Shown here piece after piece: positions 1-5,659 of a stretch of DNA of 6,962 nucleotides; within the stretch, counting starts at the first letter, position 1, and each line of letters starts with the position of its first letter. The stretch is from positions 1 through 6,962 of the forward strand of contig JAATGE010000580.1 in assembly GCA_015654825.1 (NCBI GenBank). Reading direction: 5' to 3'. Source of the DNA: Rhodospirillales bacterium (GTDB taxonomy: Bacteria; Pseudomonadota; Alphaproteobacteria; Acetobacterales; Acetobacteraceae). The notes under the pieces are model-generated. The model was not told the DNA's origin and did no database searches. It saw only the letters and a program-made list of their open reading frames with translations. The position numbers were made by a program, and so were the translations under genes.

Positions 1-941
1 CCCGCCGCCGCCGCCGCCCGATAGGCGCGGTCGAACAGCTCGTTCTGCGCCGGGTCCATATGGCCGACATCCGCCACCGAATAGGACAGTTCGAAATCGA
101 TCATCTCCGCGCTGAGATCCTTGATGGTCACGCTCGGCTCCGGCACGCGCAGGATATGCGTGGTGCCGAGGAGAACTTCCTTCAGCAGGTCCCGGTTCGC
201 CGCCGGCGTCAGCGTCGGCTCCAGCTTCAGGCGCAGGCTGGCGCCATGGATCGGCGTTGGCGAGCTGCTGTTCACCAGCGTGGATTTGGCGATAATGCTG
301 TTCGGAATGATCGCCACGTCCTGGTTCGCCGTCAGGATGTGCGTCGCCCGCCAATTGGTTTCGATCACCCTCCCCTGGATATTGTTGGCATCCAGAATGA
401 TCCAGTCGCCCACCCGGTACGGCCGCTCGATATTCAGCACGATGCCGGAAAAAACGTCGCCGAGCGAGCTTTGCACCGCCAGGCCGATCACGATCGCCAG
501 GGCGCCCGATGTCGCCAGCAGCGCTTTCACCGGCAGGTCGAACACATAAGCAACGACGGCAAATGTCGCCGCGATATAAACCAGCGCGGCCAGCAAATCC
601 TGCACCAGCTGCGCCTCGTGCGGCCGCCGCCCCAGCACGATGAACGCCCGCAAAAACCCGACCGCCAGCCACGCACCGACAATCCACCAGACTACCTCGA
701 GCGCGCCGGCGAACAGGTTCCGCGTGCCGCTCCCGGCAGCGGTGCCGGGCCGGTACGGCGCCACGCCGCCCCGCAGCAGCAGCCCGGTCAACACGCAAAA
801 CACCACCAGCCGGATCAGGAAATGCACGAGCGACCCGTGCCCCCGCCAAAGTCGGGCACTGAAGGAGCCGGTAGCGATCGTGATGCCGGCCAGAAACAGC
901 GGGTCGCTCAGCCCGGCCACGATAGAACTGAGTGTAGTCAT
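1..941 (-). CDS. MscS-family mechanosensitive ion channel, 3' part cut off by the window edge
   Basis: Reading the minus strand from the ATG at 941 gives 313 codons without a stop, running off the left edge. The product is an inner-membrane channel expected to open under membrane tension and release solutes during osmotic downshock. Hydrophobic stretches lie near residues 11-27, 38-57, 80-103 and 114-134. They are followed by an MscS-like pore helix (about 137-168, with TSGALAIVIGLAVQSSLGD) and the start of the beta domain (ERPYRVGDWI, 172-181). The family signature QDVAIIPNSII...VNSSSP lies at 207-229, and an alpha/beta cytoplasmic region follows to the edge. E. coli MscS is 286 residues, so this protein is longer and may carry an extra C-terminal domain outside the window. 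The last visible codons form an alanine run from a GCG/GCC repeat. No strong ribosome site precedes the ATG, and an in-frame GTG lies 18 bases upstream as an alternative start. Family identity is firm; the gating stimulus is inferred from the family. Confidence 0.93.
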   Translation of the reverse strand, partial: MTTLSSIVAGLSDPLFLAGITIATGSFSARLWRGHGSLVHFLIRLVVFCVLTGLLLRGGVAPYRPGTAAGSGTRNLFAGALEVVWWIVGAWLAVGFLRAFIVLGRRPHEAQLVQDLLAALVYIAATFAVVAYVFDLPVKALLATSGALAIVIGLAVQSSLGDVFSGIVLNIERPYRVGDWIILDANNIQGRVIETNWRATHILTANQDVAIIPNSIIAKSTLVNSSSPTPIHGASLRLKLEPTLTPAANRDLLKEVLLGTTHILRVPEPSVTIKDLSAEMIDFELSYSVADVGHMDPAQNELFDRAYRAAAAA

Positions 942-1048
942 CGGTCGGCACGCTATCACGCGGCCCGCGCCGCGCCACAAGCCGGATCGGGGGCCCGCCA
1001 CGCCGAAGGCCCGTCGAGCGCGCCCGGGGCCCCGCCCGCACGCCCACT

Positions 1049-1072
1049 CTATTCCGCTATCGAGCTATTCCG
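1049..1072 (-). repeat. Short octamer repeat upstream of the channel gene
   Basis: On the plus strand two identical CTATTCCG octamers (1049-1056 and 1065-1072) flank a related CTATCGAG (1057-1064). CTAT therefore recurs every 8 bp, in an otherwise extremely GC-rich stretch. It lies about 110 bp upstream of the channel start and just past the end of the neighbouring gene. It could be an operator or chance; no clear -35/-10 pair was found in this 183-bp gap. Confidence 0.35.
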
Positions 1073-1124
1073 TGCACCCGTACGCCGCCTGTGCCGATCG
1101 GAATCGCGGACCGCGCGGCGCCCC

Positions 1125-1781
1125 TCAGCGCGCGCCCCCGCAAGCAGCGCCGCGCCGTGCCCGCCCGCCCGGGCCGTGCGCGAACGCTTCCGCGACGCTC
1201 ACGTCATCGACCAGATAGGATGCGTCGTCATTGACCGCGGAAAACCCGACCCTGTCCCTGCCCGTCCCGGCAAAGCTGAAACTGACCAGCGTGTAGTCGG
1301 ATACGCCCGCAGGTGTTACCCGCACCGATCTTCCATCGGCGTAGGTAATGGTAAATGACGGTGGATACTGGTCGCCGACGATGGTTGCCTCCACGCAGGA
1401 ATTTACCATGACCGCGAAATAGCCGGTCGGGTGGACGTTGCCGATATAAAAATTCATCACATACGTTCTGCCCACGGCAGTGCGGATTTTCTGCCATAGG
1501 CCGGCGACCGGGTAGCCGGGGTCATTGCCGAACGCCAGCGAATAGCTGCCCGTGTGCGGGTCGAACTGCACCACGCTGTTGAAGTTGCCCGGCGTATCGT
1601 ATCCGGCATTCGGGATCCAGCCGACCGGAACGCTGGGGTTCGTTGCGTGGCGTTTGGTGCTGGAATAGACGCCATCCTCGAACCCGCCATTGACGATCCG
1701 GTTCGCATTCGATGAGCCCGGCCACAACGCCGCCAGCGCCACGGCGGCGCCGGCAACGCCGATTTGCAGATTTGTTCGCAT
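1125..1781 (-). CDS. Secreted beta-sandwich-like protein of unknown function
   Basis: A 218-residue product from the ATG at 1781. That start is chosen over an in-frame ATG 36 bases upstream because it opens directly into a signal peptide and is preceded by purine-rich GGGGATGTGGGA. Residues 1-26 look like a Sec signal peptide: MRTN, then a hydrophobic core, ending SSNA before NRIVNGG. The mature part starts with IVNGGFEDG and has PVGW, then GSYSLAFG, and ends with YLVDDVSV. This N-terminal NGGFE, middle PxGW and terminal DDVSV layout is typical of secreted galactose-binding-like or PEP-CTERM-associated jelly-roll domains, so carbohydrate binding is possible but unproven. After DDVSV the last roughly 20 residues are Arg/Gly/Ala-rich with no visible anchor or sorting signal. 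Its own promoter lies just upstream. It shares strand with the downstream channel gene across a 183-bp gap, so co-transcription is uncertain. Confidence 0.8.
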   Translation of the reverse strand: MRTNLQIGVAGAAVALAALWPGSSNANRIVNGGFEDGVYSSTKRHATNPSVPVGWIPNAGYDTPGNFNSVVQFDPHTGSYSLAFGNDPGYPVAGLWQKIRTAVGRTYVMNFYIGNVHPTGYFAVMVNSCVEATIVGDQYPPSFTITYADGRSVRVTPAGVSDYTLVSFSFAGTGRDRVGFSAVNDDASYLVDDVSVAEAFAHGPGGRARRGAACGGAR

Positions 1782-1815
1782 TCCCACATCCCCGCTTCTG
1801 TCGGCAGGCGTATCC

Positions 1816-1845
1816 AATATACCGCCGCATGATCCGCCCGGTCAA
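1816..1845 (-). promoter_or_regulatory. Sigma70-type promoter for the secreted beta-sandwich gene
   Basis: On the minus strand TTGACC (1845-1840) and TATATT (1821-1816) are separated by 18 bp. They match consensus at 5 of 6 bases each. The predicted transcription start is near 1809, giving a leader of about 28 bases before the ATG at 1781. The pair stands out in GC-rich surroundings. It was recognised by eye only. Confidence 0.65.
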
Positions 1846-1976
1846 TCATTTCGGCCGCGTCGACACGGCGCGCCCGATCCGGTCGCGGCCGCCCCGCCTC
1901 GCCCCGCCATACCCTCGACAGCCGCCCCGCCCCCCCGGGCGCGCCAGCCTCCCCACCCAAAAACCCGCATCCGCGG

Positions 1977-2005
1977 TAGTCATTGCCGCGCCCGGCACCT
2001 ATAAT
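1977..2005 (+). promoter_or_regulatory. Promoter for the winged-helix regulator gene
   Basis: A perfect TATAAT at 2000-2005 is preceded, with a 17-bp spacer, by TAGTCA at 1977-1982 (4 of 6 matches to TTGACA). The predicted start is near 2012, so the leader before the ATG at 2040 would be about 28 bases. Another TTG-containing hexamer, TTGCCG at 1983, is too close to the -10 to serve. This promoter and the leftward one share a 258-bp divergent intergenic region. Confidence 0.6.
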
Positions 2006-2039
2006 CCCGCGCCGGGTGCAGTGACGGGTGGCTTGGGTA

Positions 2040-3947
2040 ATGGACGTCCCGCTACGGGAAAAAGGGGTCTACACGTTCGGTCCATTCCGCCTGGACCCGA
2101 CGCGCCGCATCGTGCTGTGCGCCGGCGCCGCCGTCACCATGACCGCGCGCCTGTTCGATATGCTGCTCTACCTGGTGCAGAACCCCGAAAGGCTGGTCCC
2201 GCGCGACGAGCTCGAACACGCCGTCTGGCAAAGCCGCGTGGTCGCGGACGGCAACTTGCAGAAAACCATCTCCCTGCTCCGCAAGGCGCTGCAGGTGCAC
2301 GAACCGGCCGAAACCTTCATCGTCACCGTCCCCGGCCGCGGCTTCCGCTTCGCCGTGCCGGTGGCGTTCGAGCCCTACCCGATCGGCATTTCCTCCGCCG
2401 GCCCGTTCGACGACCTCGCCGGTCCCGCCGCCGACCCGCGGCACCCGCGCCGCTGGTGGCAAGGAAAGGCCGCCCTGCTGCTCGGCCTGCAGGTCCTGTT
2501 GCTGGCCGCGATCGCCGGCGCCATCTGGCGCCCCGCATCGCCCGTGCCCCCACCCGCCCCCTTCGCGCCCCCGCCGCACTCGGTGGCCGTCATGGCCTTC
2601 ACCAACCTCAGCGGCGACCCGCGCCAGGAGTATTTTTCCGACGGTCTTTCCGAGGAGCTCATCAACGCGCTGGACCGCATCAGCGCCCTGCAGGTCGCGG
2701 CGCGGCTTTCGAGTTTCTCCTTCAAGGGCAAATCCGCCACCATTCGCGACATCGCCCGGCAACTCGACGTCGGCACCGTGCTCGAGGGCAGCGTGCGGCG
2801 CGACGGCAAGCGCCTGCGCATCACCGCGCAACTGGTCAACGCGGAGACCGGCTATCAGATCTGGTCGCGCAACTTCGACCGCGACGAGGGCGACATCTTC
2901 AAGGTCCAGGGGGAAATCGCGGAGGCAGTCGCAACCTCCCTCCAGGTCACGTTGCTGGGCGACGATGCCGCCAAACTGACGCTCGGCAGCACCACCAATC
3001 CGCACGCGCTGGACGCGTATTTGCGCGGCATGATGCTGCAGCGCCTGTTCACCGTCGACAGCCAGCGGCAGGCCCTGGCCGCCTTCGACGAGGCCGTGGC
3101 GCTGGATCCGAATTACGCCCTCGCGCACGCGCAGCGCGCCGCCACAATGATCCGCTTCGTCGAGGGATTTGGCGGCTTAGGCAGCGATCTCGCCGCGACG
3201 CAACAATACCGCGCCAGGGCCATGGCCGAAGCACAGCTCGCGGTTTCGCTGGCACCGCGGCTGGGCGCCGCGCACGCGGTTCTCGCCGGCGCCGACGAAG
3301 AGGCCTGGCGTTTTTCCGACGCGGAGGCGGAATACACACGTGCCCGCGAATTGGCCCCAGGTGACGCCGCGATCGAGCAGCGATACGCGCATTTTGCGGT
3401 CGCCATGGGCCACAACGCGCTGGCCGTCGCCGCGGCGCAGCGCGGCGCCCAACTCGATCCGCTATCCCCCATTGCCTATGTCGATCTGGCCGCCGTGCTG
3501 ATCTGGGCGCAACGCCCCGACGATGCCCTGACTTCGCTGCGGCACGCCCAGCAATTGGGATTTGGCGGGCCCCGCGTTACCGACGAGACCGCGCTGGTCG
3601 AGTTGCAGAAAAAACACTTCGAGAAGGTTCGGCAAATCTGCGCCGGCATGCAGAACTGGGCTCAGGATTTCTATCTCGCCATCGCCGACCACGCGCTCGG
3701 ACGCCAGGACGAAGCACAGGCGGCGCTGGCCAAACTCCTCGCCCAGGAAGGCGACAATTCCGCATTCTACCACGCCGAGATCGAGGCGCAGTGGGGCGAT
3801 ACGCAGGCCGCGCTGCAATGGCTGGAAACCGCATACCGGCTGCACGACGACGGCCTCATCGGCCTCAAGACCGACTGGCGCGCGAATCCGCTCCGCGGCA
3901 ATCCGCGCTTTCAGGATATCGTGCGGCGGATGAATTTCCCGCCTTGA
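2040..3947 (+). CDS. Membrane-anchored winged-helix regulator with TolB-like and TPR domains
   Basis: A 635-residue product from the ATG at 2040. A GTG at 2028 would add four residues, and an in-frame TGA at 2022 excludes anything longer. Residues about 9-108 form an OmpR/CadC-type winged helix: FGPFRLDP opening, LxxxPxRLVPRDEL, likely recognition helix near 69-85, closing VPGRGFRF wing. A Pro-rich linker and one transmembrane segment (about 143-164) follow. A TolB-like domain (about 180-306) opens SVAVMAFTNLSGDP and contains YFSDGLSEELINAL. TPR-type helical repeats run from about 320 to the end, closing with the familiar NPLRGNPRF...RRMNFPP. This matches CadC-like one-component regulators: a cytoplasmic DNA-binding head and a periplasmic sensor of unknown signal. 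Proteins with this TolB-like region are often labelled adenylate cyclases, but no cyclase catalytic domain is present. Targets are unknown; the divergent secreted gene or the downstream GloVer pair are candidates by position only. Confidence 0.92.
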   Translation: MDVPLREKGVYTFGPFRLDPTRRIVLCAGAAVTMTARLFDMLLYLVQNPERLVPRDELEHAVWQSRVVADGNLQKTISLLRKALQVHEPAETFIVTVPGRGFRFAVPVAFEPYPIGISSAGPFDDLAGPAADPRHPRRWWQGKAALLLGLQVLLLAAIAGAIWRPASPVPPPAPFAPPPHSVAVMAFTNLSGDPRQEYFSDGLSEELINALDRISALQVAARLSSFSFKGKSATIRDIARQLDVGTVLEGSVRRDGKRLRITAQLVNAETGYQIWSRNFDRDEGDIFKVQGEIAEAVATSLQVTLLGDDAAKLTLGSTTNPHALDAYLRGMMLQRLFTVDSQRQALAAFDEAVALDPNYALAHAQRAATMIRFVEGFGGLGSDLAATQQYRARAMAEAQLAVSLAPRLGAAHAVLAGADEEAWRFSDAEAEYTRARELAPGDAAIEQRYAHFAVAMGHNALAVAAAQRGAQLDPLSPIAYVDLAAVLIWAQRPDDALTSLRHAQQLGFGGPRVTDETALVELQKKHFEKVRQICAGMQNWAQDFYLAIADHALGRQDEAQAALAKLLAQEGDNSAFYHAEIEAQWGDTQAALQWLETAYRLHDDGLIGLKTDWRANPLRGNPRFQDIVRRMNFPP

Positions 3948-3957
3948 GTGTTCAGGG

Positions 3958-3966
3958 CCAATAGTA
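3958..3966 (+). repeat. Left copy of 9-bp direct repeat CCAATAGTA
   Basis: CCAATAGTA lies 10 bases after the regulator's stop codon and just outside the first palindromic unit. The same 9-mer occurs in the same orientation at 6890-6898, just outside the second full unit. It may be a target duplication or a conserved end of the repeat family. Confidence 0.5.
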
Positions 3967-3971
3967 GAAGG

Positions 3972-4013
3972 CCAGGGCTCTGCCCTGGACCCGCTGGGGC
4001 CAGTAGGCCCCAG
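3972..4013 (+). repeat. Palindromic two-hairpin intergenic unit, copy 1 (possible terminator)
   Basis: Hairpin A is CCAGGGC, loop TCT, GCCCTGG (3972-3988). Hairpin B is CTGGGGCC, loop AGTA, GGCCCCAG (3994-4013). Both stems are perfect. The unit starts 24 bases after the regulator's stop and is followed 6 bases later by TTTTATTTGTT, so hairpin B could also end transcription. Compared with copy 2 at 6842, hairpin A has lost one G on the left arm and one C on the right, leaving the stem intact. It resembles REP-type elements of high-GC proteobacteria; that family assignment is from memory. Confidence 0.8.
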
Positions 4014-4065
4014 ACCCCATTTTATTTGTTCCGAGGGCGGCATCGACACCGAGCCGATCGCGACC

Positions 4066-4114
4066 CGCTGCGCAGCGCTAACGCAGGCGGCGGCACGCCG
4101 TCGTGCGCAGCACG
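4066..4114 (+). repeat. Two short palindromes inside the repeat-rich gap
   Basis: CGCTGCGCAGCG at 4066-4077 is a perfect 12-bp palindrome. At 4102-4114 CGTGC, loop GCA, GCACG forms a second hairpin. Both share GCGCAG at their centre. They lie between the forward unit and the inverted partial unit, so all of about 3972-4163 looks like one mosaic of hairpins. I see no gene here. Confidence 0.5.
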
Positions 4115-4126
4115 CTCTCGCGTGAC

Positions 4127-4163
4127 GGGGGTCCAGGGGCAGAGCCCCCGGTCGGCGAAGCCA
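4127..4163 (-). repeat. Inverted partial copy of the palindromic unit plus GGCGAAGCC module
   Basis: The plus strand carries GGGGTCCAGGGGCAGAGCCCC (about 4128-4148), the reverse complement of hairpin A and its right flank in the unit at 6842. The arms CCAGGGGC (4133-4140) and GCCCCCGG (4144-4151) pair with one A/C mismatch. CGGCGAAGCCA follows at 4153-4163 and is shared exactly with 6913-6923, where it forms one arm of a longer inverted repeat. Hairpin B is missing here. Confidence 0.65.
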
Positions 4164-4170
4164 CAGTCGC

Positions 4171-4202
4171 TTGAAAACAAACAATTTCTGAATTCTTCTG
4201 AA
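4171..4202 (+). promoter_or_regulatory. AT-rich upstream region with 10-bp-phased TTCTGAA repeats
   Basis: TTCTGAA occurs at 4186-4192 and 4196-4202, exactly 10 bp apart, so both copies face the same side of the helix. TTGAAA at 4171-4176 could be a -35 element, but no convincing -10 follows at the right distance. The sequence from 4171 to 4211 is sharply more AT-rich than its surroundings and lies about 105-135 bases upstream of the GloVer start at 4307. This suggests the promoter or operator of the GloVer pair; the regulator that binds it is unknown. Confidence 0.4.
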
Positions 4203-4293
4203 AACTTCCTTTGCCCCGCCGAGCGCCGATGGTCAGCTATGCGCACCTGAGGCGCCACCGCCGGGCCCGCGCAAATGCGCGACAAGACAAGAC

Positions 4294-4298
4294 GAGGG
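4294..4298 (+). promoter_or_regulatory. Ribosome binding site that fixes the first GloVer start
   Basis: GAGGG ends 8 bases before the ATG at 4307. It favours that start over an in-frame ATG at 4211, which would put a hydrophilic Arg-rich stretch ahead of the signal peptide. It also favours it over the ATG at 4343, which lacks a ribosome site. A small hairpin (CGCGCA/TGCGCG, 4268-4281) lies just upstream in the leader. Confidence 0.65.
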
Positions 4299-4306
4299 TA
4301 AACAGA

Positions 4307-5539
4307 ATGCCGAAAACCGACCACGACGCCGAACTCAAAGCGATGCTCCCCGCGCGGATTATCGGTGCCGCTTTGCTCGCCGGAAACCTCTTGCTCGCCG
4401 GTCCCGCCCACGCCGCCAGCGAGGCCCTGGTCTATTCCTTCCAGGGCAGCGGCGACGGCGCGGAGCCGCTCGCCGGCCTGATCGACGTCAGCGGCACGCT
4501 CTACGGCACCACGTACGGCTCCTTCGGCGGCCAGGACGGCTACGGCACCGTGTTCAAGATCACCACGGCCGGCGCCGAAAAAGTGCTGTACAATTTCGGC
4601 GGCGCGCTGGGTGGCGGCAACACTTACGCCGGCCTGACCAACGTCGATGGCACGCTGTATGGCACCAGTTACGGCACCGATCCCACCAACTGCGCCAACG
4701 CGAACAGCGGCTGCGGCACGGTGTTCCAGGTAAACTCGAAAGGCGTCGAGAAGACGCTTTATACTTTTAAGGGCGGCAACGACGGCAACGGCCCGATGGG
4801 CCTGCTCAAGGTCGGTGACGAGTTCTACGGCACCACGCGCCTCGGCGGCGCCCACAATTTCGGCACGGTGTTCAAGGTCACGCCGGCCGGCGTCGACACC
4901 GTGCTGTATTCCTTCAAGGGGCCCGCTAGCGCCGACGGGTCCGACCCGAACGGCGACCTGATCCTCGCGGGCGGCTTACTGTACGGCACCACCTACGAGG
5001 GCGGTTCCAACTACGCCAACCAGGGCCAGGGCACGATATTCAAGGTGACCAAGACCGGCCGGGAAACCGTGCTGCACGCCTTCCAGGGCACCGATGGCGG
5101 CTATCCTGTCGGCGGCCTGATCAAGGTCGGTGGCAATTTCTACGGCGCAACCCAGTATGGCGGCGTCGGCGGCTTCGGCGGTGCTTCCGGCGCGGGAACG
5201 GTTTTCTCGGTGACACCGGCGGGCGCCGAAACCGTATTGTACGCGTTTTCCGGAGCCAACGACGGCAGCGGTCCGTATGCCGGCCTGATCGCTGTCGGCG
5301 GCGTGCTTTACGGCACCACCTATTTCGGCGGCGGCGCCGGCAACCAGGGAACCGTGTTCAGGCTGACGCTCGCAGGCGCCGAGACGGTGCTGTATTCCTT
5401 CAAGGGGCACGATGCCGGCGATGGCAGCTACCCCGCGGCACCGCTGATCCACGTAGGCAATGCGCTCTACGGCACCAACGCCTATGGCGGCGTCAACTAC
5501 CAGGGCGCGGTGTTCAAGGTGACAGGCTTCAAGAAGTAG
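4307..5539 (+). CDS. Secreted GloVer (Gloeo/Verruco) tandem-repeat protein, first of a pair
   Basis: A 410-residue product. A Sec signal peptide covers residues 1-36, with hydrophobic core IIGAALLAGNLLLAG and likely cleavage after PAHA, before ASEALVYSF. The remainder divides by hand into seven repeats of about 49-57 residues. Each runs VLYSFxG, DG, a GLI/V strand, G-x-L/F-YGTT, GGxxxxGTVFKVTPAG. This matches the GloVer repeat family (TIGR03803, named from memory). Seven such all-beta repeats suggest a closed seven-bladed propeller in the periplasm or outside the cell, but no catalytic residues are recognisable and the ligand is unknown. The only two cysteines sit together in the second repeat (NCANANSGCGTVF) and may form a disulfide. 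The protein ends in FKK with no membrane anchor or sorting signal. It lies 120 bp upstream of its paralogue and is probably co-transcribed with it. Confidence 0.9.
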   Translation: MPKTDHDAELKAMLPARIIGAALLAGNLLLAGPAHAASEALVYSFQGSGDGAEPLAGLIDVSGTLYGTTYGSFGGQDGYGTVFKITTAGAEKVLYNFGGALGGGNTYAGLTNVDGTLYGTSYGTDPTNCANANSGCGTVFQVNSKGVEKTLYTFKGGNDGNGPMGLLKVGDEFYGTTRLGGAHNFGTVFKVTPAGVDTVLYSFKGPASADGSDPNGDLILAGGLLYGTTYEGGSNYANQGQGTIFKVTKTGRETVLHAFQGTDGGYPVGGLIKVGGNFYGATQYGGVGGFGGASGAGTVFSVTPAGAETVLYAFSGANDGSGPYAGLIAVGGVLYGTTYFGGGAGNQGTVFRLTLAGAETVLYSFKGHDAGDGSYPAAPLIHVGNALYGTNAYGGVNYQGAVFKVTGFKK

Positions 5540-5548
5540 CGACAAGCG

Positions 5549-5566
5549 CGGGGCCAGGCGGCCCCG
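5549..5566 (+). repeat. Hairpin between the two GloVer genes
   Basis: CGGGGCC, loop AGGC, GGCCCCG forms a perfect 7-bp stem starting 9 bases after the first GloVer stop. It resembles hairpin B of the palindromic unit (GGGGCCAG, two bases, GGCCCC), so it may be a degenerate copy. No T-run follows, so I read it as a message-stabilising or partial-attenuation structure rather than a full terminator. Confidence 0.5.
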
Positions 5567-5659
5567 AACTGTCCGTTGCAGTAACGTTGTGCCGGCGCTG
5601 CCGCGCGGCGCGCGGATCCACGCGAATTTTCACAACCAGAAAACAGGGGATGACAACTC

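Noticed and set aside
1..18. GCC trinucleotide run as a regulatory microsatellite
   Set aside because: It lies in frame inside the channel gene and encodes an alanine run; with the window cut there, no more can be said.
1046..1200. Frameshifted PEP-CTERM anchor after the beta-sandwich gene
   Set aside because: I read the frame following DDVSV and one alternative frame and found no Pro-Glu-Pro motif or convincing hydrophobic plus Arg tail.
60..1358. 432-codon plus-strand reading frame over the channel and secreted-protein genes
   Set aside because: It is antisense to two genes with clear protein signatures, and its product is Arg/Pro/Gln-rich low-complexity, as expected from GC-biased shadow frames.
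1712..3364. 550-codon plus-strand frame overlapping the regulator
   Set aside because: The product is extremely Arg/Pro/Ala-rich with no domain, and the overlapping frame encodes a full winged-helix, TolB-like and TPR protein.
3972..4163. CRISPR array or small insertion sequence in the 3948-4306 gap
   Set aside because: The repeats are inverted and palindromic with irregular spacing, there are no regular spacers, and there is no transposase frame.
4211..4306. Upstream start at 4211 for the first GloVer protein
   Set aside because: It would add 32 mostly basic, hydrophilic residues ahead of a signal peptide. The ATG at 4307 has a well-spaced GAGGG ribosome site.
4022..5545. Minus-strand frames antisense to the first GloVer gene
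   Set aside because: Same reason: low-complexity mirror of a repetitive sense gene. The sense frame has a ribosome site, signal peptide and family motifs.
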